64,000 nucleotides of DNA from Ramlibacter tataouinensis (GCF_001580455.1 NZ_CP010951.1:4799001-4863000), one strand, 5' to 3'. Positions 1 to 8,677 are shown, counted from the first letter of the stretch. Notes: generated from the letters alone by a model not told the origin. A program made the numbers and translations.

Positions 1-144
1 GCCCGGATGGCGTCGCCGCAGGCGCACCAGCGTCGCCGCCGGATCGACGTCGGGCAGCTGCACGCTGACGATGGCGTCCTCGCTCCAGGCGATGCCGCAG
101 CTGCCGATCGGCGTGTCGAAGGTGCACAGGCCGGCGGCACGCAT
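1..144 (-). CDS. Methylated-DNA--protein-cysteine methyltransferase, N-terminal part (cut by window edge)
   Basis: The first 48 codons of a minus-strand gene that runs off the left edge. The translation begins MRAAGLCTFDTPIGSCGIAW and continues with a region on D-I-V-S-V-Q-L-P, which resembles the N-terminal domain of Ogt/MGMT proteins (suicide repair of O6-alkylguanine). The catalytic PCHR segment would lie outside the window and cannot be checked. The ATG is 5 nt after the stop of the upstream GST gene, so the two are probably cotranscribed. An AidB-like gene further upstream fits a DNA-alkylation response. The family call rests on a short stretch and is moderate. Confidence 0.55.
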   Translation of the reverse strand, partial: MRAAGLCTFDTPIGSCGIAWSEDAIVSVQLPDVDPAATLVRLRRRHPG

Positions 145-149
145 GGATT

Positions 150-1103
150 TCAGGCTCCTTCAAGCTTTCGCAACACGTAGCCGATGCGCGGGAAGTGCAC
201 GTGCAGCTTGCCCATGCGCGCGTCTTCGCGCTCCAGCGTGTAGTGGGTGCGCGTCGCCGCCCGCAGCACGCCCTCGGTCGGCTCGGGGCCGAACGATTCG
301 GCCGTCACGCTCACCCGGGTCCCCAGCGGGATCGCATGGTCGTCCTGGAAGGTGCTGTCCACCAGCAGGTTCTCGCCGGCCGGCAGGGGCTCGGCCTGGA
401 TCGCAACCTGGATCGCATCGGCCGCGCTGAAAGGCTCCTTGGTGCCATGGCCGATCGCTTCCATGCGGTCCATCCACTCGTTGACCGCGGGCGTCGTGTT
501 CAGGATGTCGGCCAGGAGCGGCACGCGGTTGCGCGTGTACCAGAGCCCGTGGTAGGCCGCGAAATCCGCGATGCAGGGGTCCATCCCGAAAAGGAACTCG
601 TGTTCCTCGACCATGTGGGCGATGCGGCGCAGGTAGGACCGGTAGGCGCTGGTGGCGTCACCCGGACGCAGCCGCACCATGTTCGACGACATGGCCTTGC
701 GGTCCTCGGCGAAGGCCTTGGCCGCTTCCGGCGGTGCCTTGGCGAAGAGGTGGGCCGCGCCCTTGGGCTGCAGGTTGTACCCCATCGCGGCCCAGAACAG
801 CTGGGTATCGGCCCACTGGGCGAAGATGCGCGAAACACCCTTCAAGTGCGGCGGATACAGCGCAGGCTCGGGCTGCACATGCTCCAGCACGTCGCATATG
901 AGCGCCGTGTCGCAATACACGTCGGCCCCCACCTGCAGCACCGGCGCGCGGCGGTAGCCGCCTGTCAGCGCGACCAGGTCGGGCTTGGGCATGATGTGCG
1001 GGATCTCGACCGAGCGCCACGGCAGCTTCTTGTAGCCCAGCGCGAGGCGCATCTTCTCGGAGAAAGGCGAGCTCGGGTAATGGTGCAGGATCAGGTCGGG
1101 CAT
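150..1103 (-). CDS. Glutathione S-transferase family protein
   Basis: 317 residues. The N-terminus (LILHHYPSSPFSEKMRLALG) is a thioredoxin-fold GST domain with the conserved Ser/Pro loop (SSPFSEK, about residues 11-17). A mostly helical C-terminal domain follows, and a C-terminal tail of about 90 residues is longer than in ordinary 200-220 residue GSTs. I chose the ATG at 1103 because the GST fold starts there; the same frame stays open further upstream but inside the aidB gene. It lies 26 nt after the stop of the AidB-like gene and just before the alkyltransferase gene, so it probably belongs to one transcript. The substrate cannot be told from the sequence. Confidence 0.8.
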   Translation of the reverse strand: MPDLILHHYPSSPFSEKMRLALGYKKLPWRSVEIPHIMPKPDLVALTGGYRRAPVLQVGADVYCDTALICDVLEHVQPEPALYPPHLKGVSRIFAQWADTQLFWAAMGYNLQPKGAAHLFAKAPPEAAKAFAEDRKAMSSNMVRLRPGDATSAYRSYLRRIAHMVEEHEFLFGMDPCIADFAAYHGLWYTRNRVPLLADILNTTPAVNEWMDRMEAIGHGTKEPFSAADAIQVAIQAEPLPAGENLLVDSTFQDDHAIPLGTRVSVTAESFGPEPTEGVLRAATRTHYTLEREDARMGKLHVHFPRIGYVLRKLEGA

Positions 1104-1129
1104 GGCGTTCCTGGCGAGGCCTCTTCGGG

Positions 1130-2773
1130 TTAACGGGGCATGGCGCGCTCGATGATCGCGTCGAAGTCGGTGCCGGCGGGCAAGGTGCCGAATGCGTGGC
1201 CCCAGGTGCCGCCCAGGCGCGATTCGCAGAAGGCCGAAAACACGGCGGAAGGCGCGGTCTGGTAGAGCAGCGCGGCCTGCACCGAAAGTGCCACGTCCTG
1301 GGCCAGCCGGCGTCCCTCGATTTCCGTCGCCATCTCCTCCACGCGCTGCGGCAAGGCGACCGCCATCCGGTCGAGTGCCGGATGCGCACCCTTGGCCGGA
1401 GCCAGCTCGTGCGCGAAGGCGGCCGCGCTGTCGCCCTTGCGCAGCGCGCGCAGCAGGTCCAGCGCCATGATGTTGCCGGCGCCTTCCCAGATCGAGTTCA
1501 AGGGCATCTCGCGGTAGATGCGCGCCATCACGCCCTGGCCGCCCTCCTCCACGTAGCCGTTGCCTCCGAGGCACTCCATGGCCTCCTGGACGAAGTGGCT
1601 GCCGCGCTTGCAGATCCAGAACTTGGCGATCGGCGTCAGCAGGCGCGCCATGGCCGCTTCATGCGGCTCGTCGCGCCGGTCGAAGGCCCGGGCCAGCCGC
1701 ATCGCCAGGGCCGTGGCGGCCTCGGACTCCAGCGCCAGGTCGGCCAGCACGTTGCGCATCAGCGGCTGTTCGATCAATTTCTTGCCGAAGGCCTCGCGCT
1801 GGGCGGTATGGTCCAGCGCGATCGAAAGTGCCTGCCGCATCAGGGCGCTGGTGCCGAGCGCGCAGTCCAGCCGCGTCATCGTGCCCATCTCGAGGATCTG
1901 CGGCACACCGCGGCCTTCCTCGCCCACCAGCCAGGCCGTGGCCTGGTCGAATTCGACTTCGGAACTGGCGTTGGCCTTGTTGCCCAGCTTGTCCTTGAGG
2001 CGCTGGATGCGGATCGCATTGAGCGAGCCGTCGGGCAGGACCCGAGGCAGGAAGAAGCAGCTCAGGCCGCCCGGCGCCTGCGCCAGCACCAAAAAGGCGT
2101 CGCACATGGGCGCCGAGAAGAACCACTTGTGGCCGGTTATGCGGAAGCGCTTGCCCCAGGCATCGCTGCCGTCGGACTCGGCCCGGGTCGTGTTCGCCCG
2201 CACGTCCGATCCGCCCTGCTTCTCGGTCATGCCCATGCCCATGGTGGCGCCGGGCTTGTCACTCCAGCGCGCGAGCCTGGGGTCATAGCCACGGCTGGTG
2301 AGCTTGGGTGCCCAATCGGCGTAGATCGCCGGGTTGGCGCGCAGCGAGGGCGTGACCGCGTAGGTCATCGAGATCGGGCACAGGATCGAGGGCTCGAGCT
2401 CGGTGAACAGCATGAAGCCCGCCGCCCGCATCACATGGGGTGAGGGCGTGGCCTCGGCCCACGGGGTGCCGTGCAGCCCGGCGCCCACGGCGGCCGACAT
2501 CAGCGCGTGGTAGCTCGGATGGAACTCCACCTCGTCGACGCGGTGCCCGAAGCGGTCGTGGCTTCGCAGCTGCGGCGTGAACACGTTGGCCAGCCGCGCG
2601 TGCGACTGCATCTCCGGCGTGCCCAGCAGCGCGCCGAGCCGCTCCAGCGGTGCGGCATCGAGCCGCGGGGCGTTGAACTTCAGCGCGTCCTGCAGCGCCC
2701 GGTTGCCGGTGAACAGGTTGTAGCCGGCGAGCGGCTGCGGCTGGTTGAAGACCTCATGCGTCGAATGGGACAT
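1130..2773 (-). CDS. aidB: AidB-like acyl-CoA dehydrogenase family protein
   Basis: 547 residues, close to the 541 of E. coli AidB. The N-terminus (HEVFNQPQPLAGYNLF) matches the AidB-specific N-terminal segment rather than ordinary acyl-CoA dehydrogenases. The flavin-binding part carries MGMGMTEKQGGSDVRANT, the usual acyl-CoA dehydrogenase signature. AidB is a flavoprotein of the adaptive response to alkylation that binds DNA. The start at 2773 has a strong GAGGAGG ribosome-binding site. The downstream alkyltransferase supports a role in alkylation defence over isovaleryl-CoA oxidation, although the latter cannot be excluded from sequence alone. Confidence 0.85.
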   Translation of the reverse strand: MSHSTHEVFNQPQPLAGYNLFTGNRALQDALKFNAPRLDAAPLERLGALLGTPEMQSHARLANVFTPQLRSHDRFGHRVDEVEFHPSYHALMSAAVGAGLHGTPWAEATPSPHVMRAAGFMLFTELEPSILCPISMTYAVTPSLRANPAIYADWAPKLTSRGYDPRLARWSDKPGATMGMGMTEKQGGSDVRANTTRAESDGSDAWGKRFRITGHKWFFSAPMCDAFLVLAQAPGGLSCFFLPRVLPDGSLNAIRIQRLKDKLGNKANASSEVEFDQATAWLVGEEGRGVPQILEMGTMTRLDCALGTSALMRQALSIALDHTAQREAFGKKLIEQPLMRNVLADLALESEAATALAMRLARAFDRRDEPHEAAMARLLTPIAKFWICKRGSHFVQEAMECLGGNGYVEEGGQGVMARIYREMPLNSIWEGAGNIMALDLLRALRKGDSAAAFAHELAPAKGAHPALDRMAVALPQRVEEMATEIEGRRLAQDVALSVQAALLYQTAPSAVFSAFCESRLGGTWGHAFGTLPAGTDFDAIIERAMPR

Positions 2774-2847
2774 GGATGCCTCCTCGGGACAGGACCCTGC
2801 CGCAGTGTCGCGACTCCAGGACGGTGAAAACTTTGCCTAGCTTTGCC

Positions 2848-3864
2848 CTAGATCAGTTTTACCAGTTGCTTGCCGAAATTGCGACCCTTGAGCAGGCCCA
2901 GGAAAGCGTCGGGTGCCGACTCGATGCCCTGCGCGATCGACTCGCGCGGCCGCAGCTTGCCGCTGCCCACCAGCTGGCCCAGTTCCTTGAGCGCCTCGGG
3001 CCAGATTTCCATGTGCTCGCTGACGATGAAGCCTTGCAGCCGCATGCGGTTGGTCAGCAGCATCTGCGGGTAGGACATGGGCACCGGCTGGCCGTCGTAG
3101 CCGGCGATCATGCCGCACAGCGCGATGCGCGAAAACGCGTTCATGCGCAGCATCACGGCGTCCAGCACCAGGCCGCCGACGTTCTCGAAGTAGCCGTCGA
3201 TGCCATCGGGGCAGGCCTGCTTGAGCGCGCCCGACATCGACTTGATGTCGCCATGCTGCTTGTAGTCGATGCAGGCGTCGAAGCCGAGCTCGTCGGTCAC
3301 GTACTTGCACTTGTCGGCGCCGCCCGCGATGCCCACCACGCGGCAGCCGCGTGCCTTGGCCAGCGCGCCGAAGGCGCTGCCTACCGCGCCGGACGCGGCG
3401 CTGACCGCCAGCGTCTGCCCGGCCTTGGGCTCGAGGATCTTGACCAGTCCGTACCAGGCCGTGACCCCGGGCATGCCCACCGCGCCCAGGTAGTGCGACA
3501 GCGGCACGTGCGTGGTGTCGACCTTGCGCAGGGCGCCCGGCTGCTCGACGTTGACCACGCTCCACTCCTGCCAGCCGCCAAATCCCACCACCTTGTCGCC
3601 GGGCTGGTACTTGGCCGAGCGGCTCTCCACCACCTCGCCCACGGTCCCGCCCTGCATCACCTGGCCCAGCGGCTGGGGCGCGGCGTAGCTCTTGGCGTCA
3701 TTCATGCGCCCGCGCATGTAGGGATCGAGGCTGAGGTAATGGTGGCGCACCAGCACCTGCCCATCCTGCAAGGCCGGCGTTTCGCTGGTGACCAGCTTGA
3801 AGTTGGAGGCGGTCGCTTCGCCTTGCGGCCGGTTGTCCAGCAGGAGTTGCTTGTTCTGGGGCAT
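2848..3864 (-). CDS. NADP-dependent medium-chain oxidoreductase (CurA/YncB-like)
   Basis: 338 residues of the zinc-independent MDR superfamily, in the leukotriene B4 12-hydroxydehydrogenase/CurA branch. Visible are the N-terminal SLDPYMRGRM motif typical of this branch and a Rossmann segment with AASGAVGSAFGALAKARG for NADP binding. Such enzymes reduce activated C=C bonds of enones or alkenals. An AGGAG site precedes the ATG. The gene follows the thioesterase gene by 9 nt on the same strand, so MDR, thioesterase and SDR probably form one small operon. The physiological substrate is unknown. Confidence 0.85.
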   Translation of the reverse strand: MPQNKQLLLDNRPQGEATASNFKLVTSETPALQDGQVLVRHHYLSLDPYMRGRMNDAKSYAAPQPLGQVMQGGTVGEVVESRSAKYQPGDKVVGFGGWQEWSVVNVEQPGALRKVDTTHVPLSHYLGAVGMPGVTAWYGLVKILEPKAGQTLAVSAASGAVGSAFGALAKARGCRVVGIAGGADKCKYVTDELGFDACIDYKQHGDIKSMSGALKQACPDGIDGYFENVGGLVLDAVMLRMNAFSRIALCGMIAGYDGQPVPMSYPQMLLTNRMRLQGFIVSEHMEIWPEALKELGQLVGSGKLRPRESIAQGIESAPDAFLGLLKGRNFGKQLVKLI

Positions 3865-3873
3865 GAGGGGCTC

Positions 3874-4302
3874 CTAATCGGTTGAGATCACGTTCAGCGC
3901 ATTCGCGCTCTTGGCGCCCGTGGGCAGGCGCTTGACGTACTTGAAAGTGCCGGTGGAATGGGCGCAGGCCCGGCCTTCGGCGTCGAAGATCGTGGCCTCG
4001 GTAAAGGCCATGGTCGCGGTGCGGTGCATGAGGCGGCCCTTGCCCTTGAGCGGGCCGCGCGCCGGCTGCATGAAACTGGTCTTCATCTCGATGGTGACCA
4101 CGCCCATGTCCTGCTGCACGCTGCGCGCGGCGGTGGCCATGGTGACATCCAGCAGGGTCATGCAGGCGCCGCCATGCGTCACGGCGAAGGAGTTCATGTG
4201 TTCCGGCCGGGGCTCATAGGCGATTTCGGAATGGCCGCCTTCGAACTGCACCAGGTCGAAGCCCAGGTGGTTGACGAAGGGGATGTCGACGCCGAACTTC
4301 AC
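3874..4302 (-). CDS. PaaI-family hotdog thioesterase
   Basis: 142 residues with a single hotdog domain. The segment HGGACMTLLDVTMATAAR is the family signature of PaaI/YbgC-like acyl-CoA thioesterases (HGG followed by the central helix). It probably hydrolyses an acyl- or aryl-CoA thioester. The start is GTG at 4302, directly abutting the TGA stop of the upstream SDR gene with no spacer, which suggests translational coupling. It is not adjacent to the paaZ cluster at the other end of the window, so a role in phenylacetate metabolism is only possible. Confidence 0.8.
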   Translation of the reverse strand: MKFGVDIPFVNHLGFDLVQFEGGHSEIAYEPRPEHMNSFAVTHGGACMTLLDVTMATAARSVQQDMGVVTIEMKTSFMQPARGPLKGKGRLMHRTATMAFTEATIFDAEGRACAHSTGTFKYVKRLPTGAKSANALNVISTD

Positions 4303-5094
4303 TCAGCCCCCCGTGATCACGCTCACGCCGCCATCCACCGCCAGCCACTGCCCGGTGATGTGCTTGCCGGCGTCGGAAGCGAACAGCACGGTGGTGCCCT
4401 TGAGGTCCTCGTCGTCGCCCAGGCGCCGCAGCGGCGCATGGGCGGCCAGCTGGTCTTCGCCCAGGCGCTCCAGCGTGCCGCGCGTCATCCTGCTCGGAAA
4501 GAAGCCCGGGCAAATCGCGTTGACCGTGATGTTGTAGCGGCCCCATTCGCAGCCCAGGGCGCGCGTGAAGTTGATCACCGCACCCTTGGAGGTGTTGTAG
4601 GCCAGCGTCTGCATTTCCGGCGGGTTGCCGCCCAGGCCTGCGATCGAGGCAATGTTGATGATGCGGCCGTACTGGCGCGGGATCATGCTCTTCTTGGCGA
4701 TGACCTGCGACAAGACGAAGTAGCCCCGCACGTTCAGGTTCATCAGCTTGTCCCAGGCCTCCAGCGGATGGTCCTCGGCCGGCGCGCCCCAGGCGGCGCC
4801 GGCGTTGTTCACCAGGATGTTCACGTCGCCCATGCGCTGCAGCGTCTCGTCGGCCAGGCGGCGGATTTCGTCTTCCTGCGCGCAGTCGGCCGCGATCCAG
4901 CGGGCGTCGATGCCGGCGCCCTGCAGTTCGGCCGCGGCCTCCTCGAGGTCGGCGGCCTTGCGCGAAGTCAGCATGATGCGGGCGCCGGCCTCGCCCAGCG
5001 CGTGGGCCATCTGCAGCCCGAGGCCGCGCGAGCCGCCGGTGACGAGCGCGGTCTTGCCCTTGAGGTCGAACAGTTGCGGAATGGTGCGGGTCAT
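4303..5094 (-). CDS. Short-chain dehydrogenase/reductase
   Basis: 263 residues of the classical SDR family. Visible are the nucleotide-binding motif TGGSRGLG near residue 20, NNAGA about residues 92-96, and the catalytic YNTSK (Y-x-x-x-K). The C-terminus (GQWLAVDGGVS) is typical. The gene starts the unit SDR-thioesterase-MDR oxidoreductase, with stop and next start abutting. Its upstream side is occupied by a 267-bp mobile repeat beginning at 5125, leaving only 30 bp between the start codon and the repeat. Any promoter must therefore lie within or beyond the repeat. The substrate is not deducible. Confidence 0.88.
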   Translation of the reverse strand: MTRTIPQLFDLKGKTALVTGGSRGLGLQMAHALGEAGARIMLTSRKAADLEEAAAELQGAGIDARWIAADCAQEDEIRRLADETLQRMGDVNILVNNAGAAWGAPAEDHPLEAWDKLMNLNVRGYFVLSQVIAKKSMIPRQYGRIINIASIAGLGGNPPEMQTLAYNTSKGAVINFTRALGCEWGRYNITVNAICPGFFPSRMTRGTLERLGEDQLAAHAPLRRLGDDEDLKGTTVLFASDAGKHITGQWLAVDGGVSVITGG

Positions 5095-5124
5095 TCGGTT
5101 CCTTCGAAAAATGGCGAACGCAGG

Positions 5125-5391
5125 TAGGGCCTGTTAACGCTATGGGAGGGCTCGCGCCGATGGCTGGCAGGCTGCAGGGCTAGGCGCGGCCAAGGCCGTG
5201 TGCTCGTGCACACAACGAGGCCGTAACGACGCCATGCGGCCTGCCAGCCACCGGCCCGAAGGGTGACCCAGGAAACGGGCGCCCTCCGCGTTGCAAATGC
5301 TCGCCGGGGTCCCACCCCGGCTGCGCTTTGCGCCTTGATGGCGCCCGTTTCCTGGGTCACGCGAGTCCTCCCATAGCGTTAACAAGCCCTA
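5125..5391. mobile_element. MITE-like repeat, family A, copy 1 (267 bp)
   Basis: The ends are inverted repeats of about 32 bp (5125-5156 and 5360-5391), starting TAGGGC and ending GCCCTA, with a few mismatches. Inside are two stem-loops: arm 1 with an 11-bp stem (5162-5172/5239-5249) and an inner hairpin at 5198-5213, and arm 2 with a perfect 21-bp stem (5263-5283/5340-5360) abutting the right end. A copy in the opposite orientation at 23119-23385 has the same length and about 10 differences. No transposase is encoded. The ends can be read as TA plus element, compatible with a TA target duplication; this is an inference. Confidence 0.85.
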
Positions 5392-5452
5392 CACCGGATC
5401 ATGCCGAAATTGCGGCATGCCGTCTGCCGCCTCTGGGACAGACGGACCCCGC

Positions 5453-6472
5453 CTACGCCGCCGCAGCGACCGCGTAGTGGGCCAGGTACCAATCGACGAA
5501 GCGCGCGATCCCCTCGCGCAGCGGCGTCGTGCGCATCGGGCCGATCCACTCCGCCAGGCGCGTGCAGCGCGCCGCCGTCGCCGGCATGTCCCCCGGCTGC
5601 ATGGGCAGCAGCCGGTGCCGAGTTTGCCGGTCCAGCGCCGCTTCCAGCGCCTGGACGACTTCCAGCAGGGGTACGGGGTGCCCGCCGGCCACATTGAACA
5701 CGCGGTAAGGCGCATCGCTTTCGGTCGGGTCCGGGTAGCTTGGATCGAAGCGCGCGGACGCCGTGGCCGGCTTGTCCAGCAGCCTGGCCAGCGCATCCGC
5801 GACGTCGTCCACATAGGTGAAATCGCGCACCATCCGGCCTTCGTTGTAGAGCTCCAGCGCCTGCCGTTCCAGGATGGCGCGCATGAAGCGGAACATGGCC
5901 ATGTCAGGGCGGCCCCAGGGGCCGTACACCGTGAAAAGTCGCGCGCCCGTCGTCGGCAGCCCGAACATGTGGCTGTACGCATGGGCCATGAGTTCGTTGG
6001 CCCGCTTGGTCGCCGCATGAAGGCTGATCGGATGGTCGGCGATCTGCTCTTCGCTGAAAGGCAGGTTGGCATTGGCGCCGTACACGCTGGAACTGCTGGC
6101 GTACAGGAGGTGGCTGACCTCGTGCAGGCGGCAGCATTCGAGCACGTTGACGAAGCCCTGCAGGTTCGACTGGGCGCTGCCCTGCGGGTCGGCGGCCGAC
6201 TGCCGCATGCCGACCTGGCCGGCCAGATGGATGACGCGCTGCGGCAGTTCGCGATCGAACAGCGCGCACAGCGTCGCGGCGTCTTCGACGGCCGCCATCG
6301 AGAACCGGAAGCCCTGCCGCGCCTGCAGGCGCGCCAGCCGGGCCAGCTTGAGCGAGGGATCGTAGTACGCGTTGAGGTTGTCAATGCCGACCACCTGCTC
6401 GCCGCGCGCGAGCAGGAGCGATGCGACGTGCATGCCGATGAAGCCGGCCGCACCCGTGATCAGGATCTTCAA
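5453..6472 (-). CDS. NAD-dependent nucleotide-sugar epimerase (UDP-glucuronate 4-epimerase-like)
   Basis: 339 residues of the extended SDR family. The protein opens with LKILITGAAGFIGMHVA (GxxGxxG Rossmann motif) and carries SSSSVYG and, instead of the usual catalytic YxxxK, HAATKRANE: the position normally Tyr reads His-Ala-Ala-Thr-Lys. The family signature TVYGPWGRPDMA follows. UDP-glucuronate epimerases normally have YAATK, so the missing Tyr deserves attention. I chose the TTG at 6472 because it has AGCAGG upstream and the fold starts at once; an ATG at 6514 in the same frame would add 14 residues. The gene seems monocistronic. It would act in cell-envelope polysaccharide precursor synthesis. 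Confidence 0.8.
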   Translation of the reverse strand: MKILITGAAGFIGMHVASLLLARGEQVVGIDNLNAYYDPSLKLARLARLQARQGFRFSMAAVEDAATLCALFDRELPQRVIHLAGQVGMRQSAADPQGSAQSNLQGFVNVLECCRLHEVSHLLYASSSSVYGANANLPFSEEQIADHPISLHAATKRANELMAHAYSHMFGLPTTGARLFTVYGPWGRPDMAMFRFMRAILERQALELYNEGRMVRDFTYVDDVADALARLLDKPATASARFDPSYPDPTESDAPYRVFNVAGGHPVPLLEVVQALEAALDRQTRHRLLPMQPGDMPATAARCTRLAEWIGPMRTTPLREGIARFVDWYLAHYAVAAAA

Positions 6473-6612
6473 TGTGCAACCTGCTGGCGCGGTCCGGAGG
6501 GGCCGCCATGACACCGCAGGCCTGTGCTTCCCAGACTAGCGAGTCGCTCGCGCGGGCCTTGGGTCGAAACGTCTCTCGGGTAACCGGAGGTGACAGCCGT
6601 TGCCGGTGCCTT

Positions 6613-6813
6613 TCACGGCCGGTCGTCGTCGCGCAGCCGGGAGCGCACAACGATGAGCACCACGCCGGCCGCCACCGCCAAGGCGCCCAGCACGCCGAGG
6701 GACCAGCCGGCGATCACATGGACTTCGCCGGACACGATGCCGAGGATCAGCGCCACCAGGCCACCATAGATGGCGGCCCAGGCCAGCCGGTCGATCCAGC
6801 CTGCGGCAGACAT
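6613..6813 (-). CDS. Small two-helix membrane protein
   Basis: 66 residues with two predicted membrane helices (about residues 9-27 and 33-55) and a charged C-terminal tail ending RDDDRP. No family is recognised. Its ATG overlaps the TGA stop of the upstream acyl-CoA dehydrogenase gene by 1 nt, so it is translationally coupled to that gene. This coupling and the clean membrane-protein composition are the reasons to regard it as real. The function is unknown. Confidence 0.6.
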   Translation of the reverse strand: MSAAGWIDRLAWAAIYGGLVALILGIVSGEVHVIAGWSLGVLGALAVAAGVVLIVVRSRLRDDDRP

Positions 6814-8663
6814 CAGAAGGACTCTTCCGGCACCTCGGCACAGGTCGGATCGCGCGAGGCCACCACGCCCAGCCAGGCGCCGATCTTGGGCAACTCATAG
6901 CGCTGGAAGTAGCGCGCGCAGGCCAGGCGGCCCACCTGCGCCGGCTCCTTCGCGCCCTGCGGCACAGCCAAGGCCACGTCCAGCCAGGTCCACGCGATCA
7001 CCACATGCCCGAAGGCCTGCATGTAGGGCACGGCATTGGCGAGCGCCTCGCGGGCATCGCCACTGGCCCAGGCCGAGCGGGTCGCCGCCACCACCTGCTG
7101 CAGGGCCGCGGCCAGCGCCTGGGCGTGCTCGGCCAGGTCCTCGCGCTGCGCCGCGCGCGCGATCGTCGCGTCGATGCGCTGCATGAGCAGCGCCAGCCCG
7201 CGCCCGTCTTCCATCAGCACCTTGCGCCCAAGCAGGTCGGCCGCCTGGATGCCGTGTGTGCCCTCGTGGATCATGTTCAGTCGCTGGTCGCGCCAGTACT
7301 GCTCGACCGGGAAGTCGCGCGTGTAGCCGTAGCCGCCGTGGATCTGGATCGCCAGCGAATTGGATTCGAGGCAGACCTCGCTGGGCCAGCTCTTGGCGAT
7401 CGGCGTGAGCACCTCCAGCAGCAGCCGCGCCTCGTCGGCGGCCTCCGGGGTGCCGGTGTGCTGTTCGTCCACCAGTTGCGCGCAATACAGCAGCAGCGCC
7501 AGCGCGCCCTCGCAGTAGGCCTTCTGCGCCAGCAGCATGCGCTTGATGTCGGCGTGCTCGATGATGCGCACCTGCGGCCGCGCGGCGTCCTTGCCCGCCG
7601 GACCGACAGGACGGCCCTGCGGCCGGTTCTTCGCGTAGTCGAGCGAGGCGTAGTAGCCCGCCAGGCCCAGCGAAGCCGCCGCCATGCCTATGCCGATGCG
7701 CGCCTCGTTCATCATGTGGAACATGCAGCGCAGGCCCTCGCCGGGGCGGCCCACCAAGTAGCCGATGGCGCCGGCCCCGCGGCCGTCCAGGCCGCCGCCC
7801 TGCTGAGCGCGCACGGGGTACTTGCCTTCGCCGAAATTGAGCAGCGTGTTGGTCGTGCCGCGCCAGCCGAGCTTGTGGTTCAGGCCCGCCAGGGCCACGT
7901 CGTTGCGCTCGCCGGTCAGCTGGCCCTCGGCATCCACCAGCTTCTTGGGCACGATGAACAGCGAGATGCCGCGGGTGCCGGGCACCAGCTTGCCGTCGGG
8001 CCCGGGGATCTTGGCGAGCACCAGGTGGATGATGTTCTCGGACAGCTCATGCTCGCCGGCGGAGATCCACATCTTGTTGCCGCGCAGGCGGTAGCGCGGG
8101 CCCAGCGCATCGCTTTCGAAGTCCGCGCCGTCGGGCGTGGCCCGGGTCGCCACATCCGACAGCGAGGAGCCGGCCTGCGGCTCCGACAGTGCCATGGTGC
8201 CGGAGAAGCGCCCGCTGAATTCGTGGCGGGCGAACGCCGCCTTCTGCGCCTCGGTGCCGTGCACCATCAGCAGGTTGGCATTTCCCTTGGTGAGCATGCC
8301 GCTGCCGATGCTGACCGAGGCGGTGGCGAAGAAGGTCCCCGCGGCGGCTTCGACGGTGAAGGGCAGCTGCATGCCGCCCTCCTCGTAGTCCTGCGCCGCG
8401 CCCAGCAGGCCCGAGGCCACGTAGGCCTCGTGGGCCTCGTGCGTCGCGCGCGGCAGGATCACCCTCTCGCCATCGAAGCGCGGCTCTTCGGTGTCCACCA
8501 GGCGATTGAACGGCGCGTACCTCTCCCGCGCGATGCGCTCGCAGGTGTCGAACACCGCGTCGAAGGTCTCGCGCGAATGCTCGGCGAAGCGCGTGCGCTC
8601 ATTCAGGCGATCGGCGTGCAGCCAGTCGTACAGCAGGAAGTCGAGGGTTTGGCGAAGGGACAT
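6813..8663 (-). CDS. Acyl-CoA dehydrogenase, DmdC-like long type
   Basis: 616 residues, of the 590-620 residue class with an extra C-terminal domain that includes 3-methylmercaptopropionyl-CoA dehydrogenase (DmdC). Visible are MALSEPQAGSSLSDV for flavin/substrate binding and IHGGYGYTRDFPVEQ followed by IHEGTHGIQAADL, where the Glu is the likely catalytic base. It catalyses FAD-dependent alpha,beta-dehydrogenation of an acyl-CoA and passes electrons to ETF. It follows a thiolase gene and a FadB-type gene on the same strand, with a hairpin terminator in the 103-bp gap. Substrate chain length is uncertain. Confidence 0.88.
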   Translation of the reverse strand: MSLRQTLDFLLYDWLHADRLNERTRFAEHSRETFDAVFDTCERIARERYAPFNRLVDTEEPRFDGERVILPRATHEAHEAYVASGLLGAAQDYEEGGMQLPFTVEAAAGTFFATASVSIGSGMLTKGNANLLMVHGTEAQKAAFARHEFSGRFSGTMALSEPQAGSSLSDVATRATPDGADFESDALGPRYRLRGNKMWISAGEHELSENIIHLVLAKIPGPDGKLVPGTRGISLFIVPKKLVDAEGQLTGERNDVALAGLNHKLGWRGTTNTLLNFGEGKYPVRAQQGGGLDGRGAGAIGYLVGRPGEGLRCMFHMMNEARIGIGMAAASLGLAGYYASLDYAKNRPQGRPVGPAGKDAARPQVRIIEHADIKRMLLAQKAYCEGALALLLYCAQLVDEQHTGTPEAADEARLLLEVLTPIAKSWPSEVCLESNSLAIQIHGGYGYTRDFPVEQYWRDQRLNMIHEGTHGIQAADLLGRKVLMEDGRGLALLMQRIDATIARAAQREDLAEHAQALAAALQQVVAATRSAWASGDAREALANAVPYMQAFGHVVIAWTWLDVALAVPQGAKEPAQVGRLACARYFQRYELPKIGAWLGVVASRDPTCAEVPEESF

Positions 8664-8677
8664 TGGATTTCTTCATC

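Noticed and set aside
5091..5360. A frame of about 80-90 codons inside both family A repeat copies gives nearly the same peptide (starts MTQETGAIKAQS).
   Set aside because: The similarity follows from the repeat itself. The frame spans palindromic arms and has no ribosome-binding site or protein-like composition.
5401..5445. Two small palindromes (ATGCCG...CGGCAT and CCGTCTG...CAGACGG) downstream of the epimerase as a terminator.
   Set aside because: Stems of 6-7 bp without a T-run; too weak to call.
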